A DNA stretch of 31,129 nucleotides from CAZEQL01 sp964514415 (GTDB lineage Bacteria > Chloroflexota > Dehalococcoidia > GIF9 > AB-539-J10). The DNA lies in the NCBI GenBank assembly GCA_964514415.1, contig CAZEQL010000008.1, forward strand, positions 1-31,129, written 5' to 3'. A model generated the notes under the pieces. It did not search any database and was not told the origin of the DNA. It saw only the letters and a program-made list of their open reading frames with translations. Shown piece after piece: positions 14,824 through 22,739 of this stretch (position 1 is the first letter of the stretch; each line of letters opens with the position of its first letter). The position numbers were made by a program, and so were the translations under genes.

Positions 14824-16659
14824 ATGAATATGAAATCAAAAGGGTGGCATAGCGGATTTTTCTATTTGCTACTTATGGCAATAGCAGTGGCGCTCGTGTT
14901 TACTTTTCTGCCCCGTAATAGTCCTGAAAAGGTAGCATTGCCTACTTTCATTGATAAAGCCAAGCAGGGGCAGATTGCCACTATCAAGCAAGATGGGGGA
15001 ACTTTGATTGGCTTGAAGGATGAGAAGGAAATATATAAGTCTGCATTTAATGGTGATACTGATGCTCTACGCAATTACCTCTTAGAGGAAGGCGTAAGCC
15101 TTGGTGAAGGCGGGGTAGAAATCGATGTCAAACCTAGCGGCATTAACTGGGGATTGATAGCCTTGCAAATCGTTCTGCCCATTATGTTAATCGGGTTGTT
15201 ATTCTACTTCTTCTTCCGTTCGGCGCGTGGAGCAGGGTCACAGGCTTTTACTTTCAGCAAAAGCCGCGCACGGCTAAGCGACGACAATAAATCCACCACA
15301 ACTTTCGCCGATGTCGCCGGAGTCGAGGAGGCAAAAGAAGATGTCCAGGAGGTAGTAGAATTCCTCAGATCACCTCAGAAATTTCGCGCATTAGGTGGAC
15401 GTATACCTCGAGGTGTACTTTTGGTAGGTCCACCAGGAACAGGCAAGACCTTACTAGCCAAAGCCATAGCCGGAGAGGCCAAAGTACCTTTCTACTCCCT
15501 CAGCGGCAGCGAATTTGTGGAGATGTTTGTGGGTGTTGGTGCCGCCAGAGTCAGAGACCTCTTTGAACAAGCCAAGCGCAACACGCCTTGTCTTGTGTTC
15601 ATTGATGAAATCGACGCTGTGGGCCGACACCGTGGCGCTGGCTTAGGAGGTGGGCATGATGAAAGAGAGCAAACTCTAAATCAAATTTTGTCTGAGATGG
15701 ATGGTTTCGACACCAATACTAACGTCATCGTCCTGGCTGCCACCAACCGCCCCGATATTCTCGACCCAGCCTTATTGCGCCCTGGCCGATTTGACCGCCA
15801 CATCGTCATCGATTTGCCAGACATGCACGGACGCAATGCCATCCTGAAAGTACACGCCAAAGGAAAACCGCTAGCCGAGGATGTCAACTTAGAAACAATA
15901 GCTAAAGGAACTCCAGGGTTCAGTGGTGCTGACTTAGCTAACTTAATTAACGAAGCAGCTATCTTAGCTGCCCGACGCAACCGCAAAGATATATCGCCAA
16001 AGGAACTCGAGGACGCTAGCGATAGAGTTATCGCTGGGCCAGAAAGGAAAAGTCGCGTAATAAGTGCCAGAGAAAAGGATCTGATCGCTTATCATGAAAG
16101 TGGGCATGCCTTGACCGCTAAGATGTTGCCCAATGCTGACCCCGTGCACAAAATTTCTATTGTTGCTCGCGGAATGATGGGAGGGTGGACACGTTTTCTA
16201 CCCGCTGAAGACCGCTATTTGTGGACCAAATCTCAATTCGGTGATAAATTGGCAGTGAGCTTAGGTGGACGTGTTGCTGAGGAAATCATTTTTGGAGAAG
16301 TGACTACGGGGGCACAAAACGATTTAGAACAAGCAACTAAACTAGCTAGAAAAATGGTTACTGAATACGGAATGAGTGAGAAATTAGGCCCGCGGACTTT
16401 TGGGCAAAAACAGGAGCTCGTCTTTCTGGGTCGCGAAATCAGCGAACAAAGAGATTATGGCGAGAAGGTAGCCCAAGAGATCGATGAAGAGGTGCATAAC
16501 ATTATTCAGCGGGCATATAATACTGCTAAGAAAATCCTGACTGAGAACAAAGCAAGATTAAAACAACTAGCTGAGCAACTTATTGTCCGCGAAACTCTGG
16601 AGGAAGAAGACATTAAAGGGATTTTTGCAGGGCTAGCTCCACAAGCTGCTTCTAGCTAG
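14824..16659 (+). CDS. ftsH: ATP-dependent zinc metalloprotease FtsH
   Basis: This membrane-bound AAA+ protease degrades unstable membrane and soluble proteins. The 611-aa protein has two transmembrane helices (about 11-30 and 110-132) flanking a small extracytoplasmic domain. The AAA module carries Walker A GPPGTGKT (202-209), Walker B LVFIDEID (257-264), the pore motif FVGVGAARVRDLF (235-247), and the SRH block ATNRPDILDPALLRPGRFDR. The peptidase domain has the zinc motif HESGH (424-428). The third zinc ligand should lie in the later DLEQATKLARKMVTEYGMS region. The pore motif is FVGVGA, the usual family form. The next gene, metG, is convergent with a 29-nt gap. Confidence 0.97.
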   Translation: MNMKSKGWHSGFFYLLLMAIAVALVFTFLPRNSPEKVALPTFIDKAKQGQIATIKQDGGTLIGLKDEKEIYKSAFNGDTDALRNYLLEEGVSLGEGGVEIDVKPSGINWGLIALQIVLPIMLIGLLFYFFFRSARGAGSQAFTFSKSRARLSDDNKSTTTFADVAGVEEAKEDVQEVVEFLRSPQKFRALGGRIPRGVLLVGPPGTGKTLLAKAIAGEAKVPFYSLSGSEFVEMFVGVGAARVRDLFEQAKRNTPCLVFIDEIDAVGRHRGAGLGGGHDEREQTLNQILSEMDGFDTNTNVIVLAATNRPDILDPALLRPGRFDRHIVIDLPDMHGRNAILKVHAKGKPLAEDVNLETIAKGTPGFSGADLANLINEAAILAARRNRKDISPKELEDASDRVIAGPERKSRVISAREKDLIAYHESGHALTAKMLPNADPVHKISIVARGMMGGWTRFLPAEDRYLWTKSQFGDKLAVSLGGRVAEEIIFGEVTTGAQNDLEQATKLARKMVTEYGMSEKLGPRTFGQKQELVFLGREISEQRDYGEKVAQEIDEEVHNIIQRAYNTAKKILTENKARLKQLAEQLIVRETLEEEDIKGIFAGLAPQAASS

Positions 16660-16688
16660 AAAAACTGCATTCCGCTTCTACCGTTATG

Positions 16689-18362
16689 TCACCAATCAGA
16701 TATAGTACCAATTCGGCTAGCTTCCTGAACAACAATGCTGTCATCTAACTTGACAAATAACGGCTGTGGTTGACGAAGTTTTTGCCCTGGAGATAATGGC
16801 TGGATTTTCCAACCTACTTCTTTCACACTACCATCAAAACCAAGAAGAGAATGAAGCTTCTCAGAGCTGAAGGGAAGAAAGGGATAGAAAACAGTCTTCA
16901 ATGCCGCCAGCACAGAGAGAATAGTATAAACAGCTTTAGCTGAGGCCTGCCGATCCTGCTTGATCATCTTCCATGGAGACTGCTCATCAAGATAACGATT
17001 GGCTTCCTGAGCCAGTGACATAGCCTCTCTAATTGCCTCTCTGAAGTGACAATGATAGAGCGACTCATCAACAGCACTCAAGGTAGTCTCAGCCTTATGA
17101 AGCAATTCTTGGCTTTCATCATCCAGTTCGCCTGGGTCAGGTACGACTCCATCGAAATTGCGATAGGCAAAAGTGAGAACGCGATGAACCAGGTTGCCAT
17201 AAGTAGCCACCAGTTCATTATTATTACGACGAACAAATTCACGCCAGGAGAAATCGGAATCGCTGGTCTCAGGCATATTTGCCGCCAGGGCATAACGCAG
17301 AGGATCAGGCTCATATCGTTCCAGGTAGTCGGGAAGCCAAATTGCCCAACTGCGACTGGTTGAAAGTTTTTTGCCCTCAATAGTCAGAAATTCATTGGCG
17401 GGAACATCGTAGGGAAGATTTAAGCCACCGTAGCCCATCAACTGTGCTGGCCAAACCAAGGAATGGAAAAAGATATTGTCCTTGCCGACGAAATAAAAAC
17501 TCTTACCATTCCCTTGCCAGAAAGGCTGCCAGGCTAAGTCATCGCCACGCAATTTCGCCCATTCCTTGCTCGCTGATAAATACCCAATAACTGCCTCAAA
17601 CCACACATAAATGCGCTTATGTTCAAAGCCTGGTTGCGGCACGGTTATCCCCCAATCCAAATCACGAGTTATAGCTCTATCCTTTAATCCCTCATTTAAA
17701 AATTTTCGCGCGGTACCAATCACATTACGCCGCCAATGAGTTTGCTCCTCTACCCACACTTTCAACCTATCCTGGAAAGCACTGAGGCGCAAAAAGAAAT
17801 GCTCAGAAGATTCAAACCGAACTGGATTAGAGCACAAATAACAATGAGGGTCCTTTAGTTCCAAAGAATTTAACGGCTTACCACACTCATCGCATTCATC
17901 CCCCCGCGCTTTATCAAAGTCACAGTAAGGACACGTGCCTTCTAAGTAGCGGTCGGGAAGAAAACGCCGGCACTTGGGACAATAAGCCTGAAGCATCTTA
18001 TCTTTATAGATATAGCCCTTGTCAAGCAAGGTGAGAAATATGTCGTGCGTAACCTGAGCATGATTTGGAGTACCCGTAGTGGTAAATAAGTCGAAGGAAA
18101 TACCTAATTTCTGCCAGCAATCGACAAATTGGTGGTGATACCTCGATGCTATTTCTTGCGGTGACTTAGATTCCTGCTCCGCTCGAATTGTAACCGGCGC
18201 CCCATGCTGATCACTACCTGAAACCATCAGTACCTCATCGCCTTTGAGACGATGATAACGAGCAAAAATATCAGCTGGCAAGTAAGCACCAGCAACGTGT
18301 CCTAGATGCAAAGGCCCGTTGGCGTAAGGCCAAGCAACACCTACAAAAATACATTCACTCAA
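16689..18362 (-). CDS. metG: Methionyl-tRNA synthetase (MetG1-like, four Cys pairs)
   Basis: A 557-aa class I synthetase for initiator and elongator tRNA-Met. The HIGH motif is HLGH (19-22) in PYANGPLHLGH and the KMSKS equivalent is KLSTS (332-336). The CP insert has four Cys pairs (128/131, 144/147, 157/160, 174/177), the double zinc-knuckle form. The helical anticodon-binding domain follows; there is no C-terminal EMAP-like tRNA-binding domain. Translation starts at TTG (18362) preceded by AGGGGA; no in-frame ATG fits better. A TATAAT at 18384-18379 on the minus strand, about 16 nt upstream of the start, is a candidate -10 without a good -35. Confidence 0.95.
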   Translation of the reverse strand: MSECIFVGVAWPYANGPLHLGHVAGAYLPADIFARYHRLKGDEVLMVSGSDQHGAPVTIRAEQESKSPQEIASRYHHQFVDCWQKLGISFDLFTTTGTPNHAQVTHDIFLTLLDKGYIYKDKMLQAYCPKCRRFLPDRYLEGTCPYCDFDKARGDECDECGKPLNSLELKDPHCYLCSNPVRFESSEHFFLRLSAFQDRLKVWVEEQTHWRRNVIGTARKFLNEGLKDRAITRDLDWGITVPQPGFEHKRIYVWFEAVIGYLSASKEWAKLRGDDLAWQPFWQGNGKSFYFVGKDNIFFHSLVWPAQLMGYGGLNLPYDVPANEFLTIEGKKLSTSRSWAIWLPDYLERYEPDPLRYALAANMPETSDSDFSWREFVRRNNNELVATYGNLVHRVLTFAYRNFDGVVPDPGELDDESQELLHKAETTLSAVDESLYHCHFREAIREAMSLAQEANRYLDEQSPWKMIKQDRQASAKAVYTILSVLAALKTVFYPFLPFSSEKLHSLLGFDGSVKEVGWKIQPLSPGQKLRQPQPLFVKLDDSIVVQEASRIGTISDW

Positions 18363-18410
18363 AAACTTCCCCTAAAAAATTATACTGCCGTAAACTATCA
18401 CCCTCTCTAT

Positions 18411-18437
18411 GTCATTGCGATGAGTCATAGCAATGAC
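18411..18437. repeat. Short perfect inverted repeat between metG and the zinc-ribbon gene
   Basis: GTCATTGC (18411-18418) and GCAATGAC (18430-18437) form an 8-bp stem with an 11-nt loop. There is no T-run on either side, so it is not a standard terminator. It lies in the 92-nt gap downstream of the rsmI/zinc-ribbon pair and upstream of metG, where it could end or process the upstream transcript. Confidence 0.5.
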
Positions 18438-18454
18438 AACCAACAATACTTAAC

Positions 18455-18658
18455 TTAATCTTGAGGGAAAAGGGTAATTATTTGCTCGCTTCTTTCCATC
18501 TTATATGAAGCATAACCATAGTTAAGGCAGCAGTCAATACAAAGACGTTGTTTCTGCCCTTTCTCACCATTAATTATTAGATAGCGCTCCCCGCATTTGA
18601 TAGGCCGATGACAGCCATCACATTGCATCTCTCTTACAGCAATACAGCCACGCCGCAT
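18455..18658 (-). CDS. Small zinc-ribbon-like protein coupled to rsmI
   Basis: A 67-aa protein of unknown function. I chose the ATG at 18658 because an AAGGAGG lies 7 nt upstream. A longer reading frame up to 18865 overlaps rsmI in another frame and lacks a start signal. Two CxxC pairs (Cys13/Cys16 and Cys40/Cys43) plus Cys22 and Cys44 suggest a zinc ribbon. The pattern CDGCHRPIKCGERY...CIDCC resembles short treble-clef or LIM-like zinc binders. The start is 1 nt beyond the rsmI stop, so expression is tied to rsmI. It could be a nucleic-acid-binding accessory or a housekeeping small protein; the sequence alone does not decide. Confidence 0.7.
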   Translation of the reverse strand: MRRGCIAVREMQCDGCHRPIKCGERYLIINGEKGQKQRLCIDCCLNYGYASYKMERSEQIITLFPQD

Positions 18659-18659
18659 T

Positions 18660-19481
18660 TTAGCCTCCTTTTCCAAAATTGAGCCATGCTTGATAAAGCT
18701 TCCTTCTCGATACTCCACTAACTTCAGACACTTGAGATGTCGCTTCTTTAGCACTAATTCCTTGTTGGTAAAATTCCCGCAACTTTCTTTCCATTTCTTC
18801 AGTAATCTCAGCTTCCGCTTCAGCCTTACCTGCAATGACCAAAGTGAACTCGCCTCTCGGCTCAACGAAATATTCCTTTGCCTGGCTCACCGTGCCCCTG
18901 AAAACTTCCTCATAAATCTTGGTAAGTTCGCGACACACAGCCAGTCGCCTATCTCCCAAGACTTCCTGAATATCATTCAAAGTCTCCCCAATGCGATGTG
19001 GAGCTTCAAAAGCCACTACAGTTCGTGGCTCACCAGCTACAGAATTAAGAAGACGTCGCCTCCGCCCTCGGCGACGAGGAAGAAAGCCAAGGTAAAGGAA
19101 TTGGTCGGTCGGCAGTCCAGAAACCACTAAAGCAGTAATCACCGCTGAAGCACCAGGAACAGGTACTACGGGAATCCCTTGGTCAATAGCAGCAACAATA
19201 AGCTCGTAACCAGGATCACTTAGCCCTGGCATACCAGCTTCAGAAACTAAAGCCACATCCCCTCCTTCAAGACAACCCAATAGATAATCAAGTTTGGCTC
19301 GTTTACTGTGCTCATGGTAGCTAGTCACGGGGGTCTTTATATTATAGGCATTAAGTAAATGTCGTGTAGTGCGTGTATCTTCAGCAGCAATGAGCTTCAC
19401 CTCCCGTAAAAGGCGTAAGGCACGTAAGGAAATATCTTCCATATTGCCAATAGGAGTAGCAATAACGTAGAGAGCAGGCAC
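18660..19481 (-). CDS. rsmI: 16S rRNA (cytidine1402-2'-O)-methyltransferase RsmI
   Basis: RsmI methylates the ribose of C1402 in the 30S decoding centre using SAM. The 273-aa protein carries the tetrapyrrole-methylase-fold signatures: LYVIATPIGNMEDISLRAL at the start, AAEDTRTTRHLL, SYHEHS, VALVSEAGMPGLSDPG and VPVPGASAVITALVVSGLP. GFLPRRRGRR and FEAPHRI follow. The C-terminal extension (about 225-273) is a small helical domain. Translation starts at GTG (19481). No Shine-Dalgarno is seen, but a TATAAT 10 nt upstream suggests an almost leaderless mRNA. Divergent from guaB3. Confidence 0.95.
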   Translation of the reverse strand: MPALYVIATPIGNMEDISLRALRLLREVKLIAAEDTRTTRHLLNAYNIKTPVTSYHEHSKRAKLDYLLGCLEGGDVALVSEAGMPGLSDPGYELIVAAIDQGIPVVPVPGASAVITALVVSGLPTDQFLYLGFLPRRRGRRRRLLNSVAGEPRTVVAFEAPHRIGETLNDIQEVLGDRRLAVCRELTKIYEEVFRGTVSQAKEYFVEPRGEFTLVIAGKAEAEAEITEEMERKLREFYQQGISAKEATSQVSEVSGVSRRKLYQAWLNFGKGG

Positions 19482-19491
19482 AACTTGTTCG

Positions 19492-19520
19492 ATTATAACT
19501 GATAGTTGAGGTTTTATCCA
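19492..19520 (-). promoter_or_regulatory. Putative rsmI promoter giving a near-leaderless mRNA
   Basis: On the minus strand TGGATA (19520-19515) and TATAAT (19497-19492) are 17 nt apart. The start of transcription would be about 19485, roughly 4 nt before the GTG start codon at 19481. Confidence 0.5.
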
Positions 19521-19526
19521 CTTGCC

Positions 19527-19555
19527 TTGACCTCAGACCATTATACCTGTATAGT
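19527..19555 (+). promoter_or_regulatory. Putative guaB3 promoter
   Basis: TTGACC (19527-19532) and TATAGT (19550-19555) are 17 nt apart. Transcription would start near 19562, leaving a 24-nt leader that contains GGAGA before the ATG at 19586. It lies back-to-back with the rsmI promoter in a 104-nt intergenic region. Confidence 0.6.
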
Positions 19556-19585
19556 TTATAGCAACTTTTTACCACGTGGAGAAAA

Positions 19586-20731
19586 ATGTCCCATCCTAAA
19601 TTCAAAGAAATGGAGCGAGCTTACGGATTTGATGAAGTAGCACTTGTGCCCGGAGACGCAACTCTTAATCCCGACCAAACAGACACAACTTTCACCCTGG
19701 GAGATTTTACATTCTCTATCCCCATTTTAGCTTCAGCCATGGATGCTGTCGTTGACCCATCTTTCGCCGTCAAATTTAACACCCTTGGCGGGTTAGCCAT
19801 CCTTAACCTCGAAGGTATACAGACACGTTACGAAAATCCCAGCGAAATCCTGGACCAAATTGTCCATGCCCCTGAGACTGAGGTTACTTCCTTGCTCCAG
19901 AAGGTTTATTCTCAGCCCATCAAGGAAAAGCTTATTGGAGAACGCATTGAAGCAATAAAACAAGGGGGAGCTATCTGCGCAGTATCAATAACTCCAGCCA
20001 ACACCAAACGATTAGCCCCTATAGTTAAGGATGCCGGGATAGATGTGCTAGCAGTGCAATCCACAGTCAGTACAGCTCGTCATATCTCCAAAAGCTACCA
20101 GGGACTCATCTTATCTGAGCTATGTCAGATGATGTCCTTGCCTGTCATAGTGGGCAACTGCTGTAGCTATAGTGCTGCATTAGAATTAATGCGCACAGGA
20201 ATCGATGGCATTTTAGTCGGTGTTGGTCCTGGAGCTGCTTGTACTACCAGGGAAGTCATTGGCGTTGGAGTCCCCCAGATAACTGCTACTATAGAATGTG
20301 CTGCTGCCAGAGAGACATATCTCAAAGAAAGCGGCAAGTATGTATCAGTGATAACTGATGGAGGCATTCGCACTGGTGGGGACTTGTGCAAGGCATTTGC
20401 TGCAGGCGCTGACGCAATCATGATTGGTTCACCTCTAGCCCAAGCCGCAGAAGCCCCAGGAAAAGGTTATCATTGGGGTATGTCTCACTCCCATCCAACG
20501 TTACCTAGAGGGACACGCGTTAGAGTTGGCACCTCTGCTCCACTGGAACAAATCCTCTTTGGCCCTACTTCCGTTACTGATGGCACTCAAAATCTGGTTG
20601 GTGCCTTACGCACTAGTATGGGAATCTGCAGCGCCCGAACCATTAAGGAAATGCATAAGGTTAAGATGATTATTGCCCCAACTATAAAGACAGAAGGGAA
20701 ATATCTTCAGGCAACTCAAGCTATCCCTTAG
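19586..20731 (+). CDS. guaB3: GuaB3-family IMP dehydrogenase-related protein
   Basis: A 381-aa (beta/alpha)8 protein of the IMPDH/GMP reductase superfamily, in the CBS-less GuaB3 branch known from actinobacteria, cyanobacteria and Chloroflexota. The N-terminus FDEVALVPGDATLNPDQTD and the PILASAMDAVVDP strand match the branch. The catalytic Cys219 sits in GPGAACTTREV, and the phosphate site includes DGGIRTGGDLCKAFAAGADAIMIG (258-281). No CBS pair is inserted. GuaB3 enzymes have been associated with GMP reductase-type or IMP dehydrogenase-related activity; which applies here cannot be read from sequence. It has its own promoter and converges on the LysE-type gene with a 12-nt gap. Confidence 0.9.
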   Translation: MSHPKFKEMERAYGFDEVALVPGDATLNPDQTDTTFTLGDFTFSIPILASAMDAVVDPSFAVKFNTLGGLAILNLEGIQTRYENPSEILDQIVHAPETEVTSLLQKVYSQPIKEKLIGERIEAIKQGGAICAVSITPANTKRLAPIVKDAGIDVLAVQSTVSTARHISKSYQGLILSELCQMMSLPVIVGNCCSYSAALELMRTGIDGILVGVGPGAACTTREVIGVGVPQITATIECAAARETYLKESGKYVSVITDGGIRTGGDLCKAFAAGADAIMIGSPLAQAAEAPGKGYHWGMSHSHPTLPRGTRVRVGTSAPLEQILFGPTSVTDGTQNLVGALRTSMGICSARTIKEMHKVKMIIAPTIKTEGKYLQATQAIP

Positions 20732-20743
20732 GATTCCAACTCT

Positions 20744-21358
20744 TTAGAGAAAGGCAGAAAGACAAAACCACACACCAAAACCAATCAAAATCAAAGCACA
20801 CACGGTAAACACAATCTTTTGTACCTTCTGTGTCCACCATCGCCTCGACTTAAATGTACTCATGGAAAGAAACTCGTACCAGGCTAAATCACACAGCCAG
20901 TGCACAGGAGCGAAGAGGAGAATACCAGTAAGCCCAAATTTAGCAGCCCCGGCTATTAAAGGCGTGCCTACAAATGCCCACCATATATAAGTGGCAGGAT
21001 TAGTGCCCGTGACCATAATGCCAGTGACTAAAGAGCTGGTTGGCAAGCCCCCTATCTTTTCAATTGCATTGCCAGCAGTTCGGAACATCCGAAAACCCAG
21101 ATAGAATAGTGCCAAGCCACCCACAATGTATATGACAGTTACCACCTGCGGAGAGCTTATGAAGTGTCCAAATCCAAGGTAAATTGCAGCTATGAGCGGC
21201 ATCTCGATGATGCCATGCCCTGCCACAATCAAGGCACCAGCATTTTTATCACTGTGGCCCTTGGCTATGGTGGCAGCAGTCATTGGTCCTGGCAACATAA
21301 CGCCAGTAAAGGAAATAGCTGCTGCTGACAATAAAAATAAGCCGAGGCTTGACTCCAT
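20744..21358 (-). CDS. LysE/RhtB-family exporter
   Basis: A 204-aa integral membrane protein with about six hydrophobic helices. The N-terminal LPGPMTAATIAKG matches the conserved PGP-containing loop of the LysE/RhtB amino-acid exporter family. The central TGTNPATYIWWAFVG fits the conserved NP-x-x-x-x-W-W motif, which in many members reads NPK(A/T)xLFF. The substrate is not predictable. The start ATG (21358) lacks a clear Shine-Dalgarno. It is downstream of the barrel-like gene with the Glu tail, 29 nt away and on the same strand, so they may be co-transcribed. Confidence 0.85.
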   Translation of the reverse strand: MESSLGLFLLSAAAISFTGVMLPGPMTAATIAKGHSDKNAGALIVAGHGIIEMPLIAAIYLGFGHFISSPQVVTVIYIVGGLALFYLGFRMFRTAGNAIEKIGGLPTSSLVTGIMVTGTNPATYIWWAFVGTPLIAGAAKFGLTGILLFAPVHWLCDLAWYEFLSMSTFKSRRWWTQKVQKIVFTVCALILIGFGVWFCLSAFL

Positions 21359-21387
21359 AATCTTTGTGGGATTACTACAAATTTAGG

Positions 21388-22161
21388 CTAGATTTCCTCT
21401 TCCTCTTCCTCTTCCTCTTCCTCCTCAATATCCACACCCCCACCATAATGGGGAAGTATTACACCCCCATTACCTCGGCGACGATTACCACCCTGGGGCA
21501 AATTATCAATCATTTTCCTTAATTCTGCCAATGTTTCGGTCGGCTGTGATGGAGGGGCAACTACACCAGCTATCCCAATTTGCCATAAATTGCTCAGTTC
21601 AGCACCCATGATTAAAGAAGGCAAAATTATGATAACAGGCTTATTCACCAGATCGCTGAAGCGTTGATAAATAAGCAAGTGCTCCACAGTAATAAAGGAT
21701 TCCTCGGCTCTATTAATGAAGACACCGTCTATATCAAGATTATTAATAGCTCTAACCAGTCCCTGTTCCAACGAAGGTTCTATCATCAAAAACTTGCCTA
21801 TTCCCTCCTTATGCAAGGAGACTCCAGGCATCTTGACATCAAAAACCATAAAGTCACAGCCCGAACTTACAAGCTCATTTATCTTATTTTCACTCATGCC
21901 CTTTACAAACACTCCAAAAGGAACATCGCCCGTGGCATCAACTACCTTCCTAATAATTCTAGCGGTAAAGCTTCCGCTCAATGCCAACCAAGCATCTACT
22001 TTGCTATCGGCTACAACCCCAACCCCTTTAGCATCCACCCCAGCCAATGCCGCAATAAGCAACATCGCTGAGCTTTTTAATTCACTGACAGCGGGATGAA
22101 AACCTATAGATGGTGCTGAAGACTTAGAAAGAAGCTGCAATTTATCCACAAATTTGCTCAT
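21388..22161 (-). CDS. Unknown barrel-like protein with an eleven-glutamate tail, directly downstream of tRNA-Thr
   Basis: A 257-aa protein that I do not recognise. The start is set at ATG 22161 (MSKFVDKL). A longer frame to 22248 is only translation through the tRNA gene. Strand-helix periodicity (for example VPFGVFVKG, CDFMVFDVKMPG, IDGVFINRAEE, KPVIIILPSL, GIAGVVAPP) is consistent with a TIM-type barrel without obvious catalytic motifs. The C-terminus is low complexity: a Gly/Arg segment, then eleven Glu residues before Ile and stop. The gene begins 12 nt after the tRNA-Thr 3' end, with GGGGG in that spacer as a ribosome site. It is therefore probably transcribed with the tRNA and released by tRNA 3' processing. 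Confidence 0.7.
   Translation of the reverse strand: MSKFVDKLQLLSKSSAPSIGFHPAVSELKSSAMLLIAALAGVDAKGVGVVADSKVDAWLALSGSFTARIIRKVVDATGDVPFGVFVKGMSENKINELVSSGCDFMVFDVKMPGVSLHKEGIGKFLMIEPSLEQGLVRAINNLDIDGVFINRAEESFITVEHLLIYQRFSDLVNKPVIIILPSLIMGAELSNLWQIGIAGVVAPPSQPTETLAELRKMIDNLPQGGNRRRGNGGVILPHYGGGVDIEEEEEEEEEEEI
21394..21426. repeat. TTCCTC hexanucleotide microsatellite coding a poly-Glu tail
   Basis: The plus strand shows five consecutive TTCCTC units plus one CTC (33 nt), read on the minus strand as eleven Glu codons just before the stop. Because the unit is two codons, slippage would change tail length without shifting the frame. Confidence 0.9.
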
Positions 22162-22173
22162 ATTAACCCCCAA

Positions 22174-22244
22174 GCCAGCGGTCGGAGTCGAACCGACGAC
22201 CGGCGGTTTACGAAACCGCTGCTCTACCCCTGAGCTACGCTGGC
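22174..22244 (-). tRNA. tRNA-Thr (anticodon CGU)
   Basis: The minus strand folds into a complete 71-nt cloverleaf. The acceptor is GCCAGCG/CGCTGGC, the D stem GCTC/GAGC, and the anticodon stem GCGGT/ACCGC with loop TTCGTAA (anticodon CGT at 34-36, reading ACG). The T stem is GTCGG/CCGAC with loop TTCGACT. The 3' CCA is not encoded; TTG follows. A TATACT box lies 8 nt upstream. A partial copy of promoter plus 5' half recurs at 30733-30803. Confidence 0.97.
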
Positions 22245-22252
22245 GCAAGATT

Positions 22253-22281
22253 AGTATAGCTGATGGCAGCGATTTTGCCTA
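22253..22281 (-). promoter_or_regulatory. tRNA-Thr promoter
   Basis: On the minus strand TAGGCA (22281-22276) and TATACT (22258-22253) are 17 nt apart, and the tRNA 5' end is 8 nt further on. The same TATACT and 8-nt spacing recur before the tRNA fragment at 30766, which supports the assignment. Confidence 0.6.
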
Positions 22282-22405
22282 GCAGTATAATCCATGCAGC
22301 CAGGCATAAATAGAAGATATAACTAAAATTGTAACTTCTCTGTGCCAAATGGGCTGGGAGCAGATTACTTACATACAATACAAAAGTTATCTTGAAGCTC
22401 TATCT

Positions 22406-22696
22406 CTAGCAATCGCTAGCTTGCAACTTCTCTAACTCTTCGTAAAAACGGATCATAAGTTGGCTTAGCTTATTCCCCTCATTTAATTTGAAGATTTTAG
22501 TTTGCTTTCCCAAAGGCTCTTCCTTCACTATCCCGACTCTTACCAGTGCTTCAATCACACGGGAAACGCTGGAATGAGATAGACCTGTTTCCTCAGCAAG
22601 CCCTGACAGATATGTAATTTTGTCTCGATCCTTTAACAACGTCTCTAAAATAGTTATCCGCGCATTTTTCCCAAGAGCTTCTTCTAATATTCCCAT
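22406..22696 (-). CDS. Winged-helix transcriptional regulator (ArsR/MarR-like)
   Basis: A 96-aa DNA-binding protein made almost entirely of a winged helix-turn-helix: an N-terminal helix NARITILETLLKD (11-23), then YLSGLAEETGLSHSSVSRVIEALVRVGIVKEE (29-60) as HTH, and a wing LGKQTKIFKLN. No metal-sensing Cys cluster is visible; the single Cys is the last residue. An AAAGGAGG 6 nt upstream fixes the ATG at 22696. It is divergent from degV, with a 7-bp inverted repeat (TTGTCAA/TTGACAA) between them, so it may regulate degV; that is inference. The 161-nt gap behind it to the tRNA holds only the tRNA promoter. Confidence 0.8.
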   Translation of the reverse strand: MGILEEALGKNARITILETLLKDRDKITYLSGLAEETGLSHSSVSRVIEALVRVGIVKEEPLGKQTKIFKLNEGNKLSQLMIRFYEELEKLQASDC

Positions 22697-22739
22697 GAAG
22701 GCCTCCTTTGCAATACAAGTTTCCCATAAACTACCACGC

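Noticed and set aside
18659..18865. Longer version of the zinc-ribbon gene
   Set aside because: It lies inside rsmI in another frame and lacks a start signal; ATG 18658 has a strong AAGGAGG.
22162..22248. N-terminal extension of the barrel-like gene frame through the tRNA
   Set aside because: The extra residues (SSGVEQRFRKPPVVGSTPTAG) are the typical translation of a tRNA gene; the real start is ATG 22161.
22253..22405. Gene between tRNA-Thr and the winged-helix regulator
   Set aside because: No frame with a start signal; only the tRNA promoter is visible.
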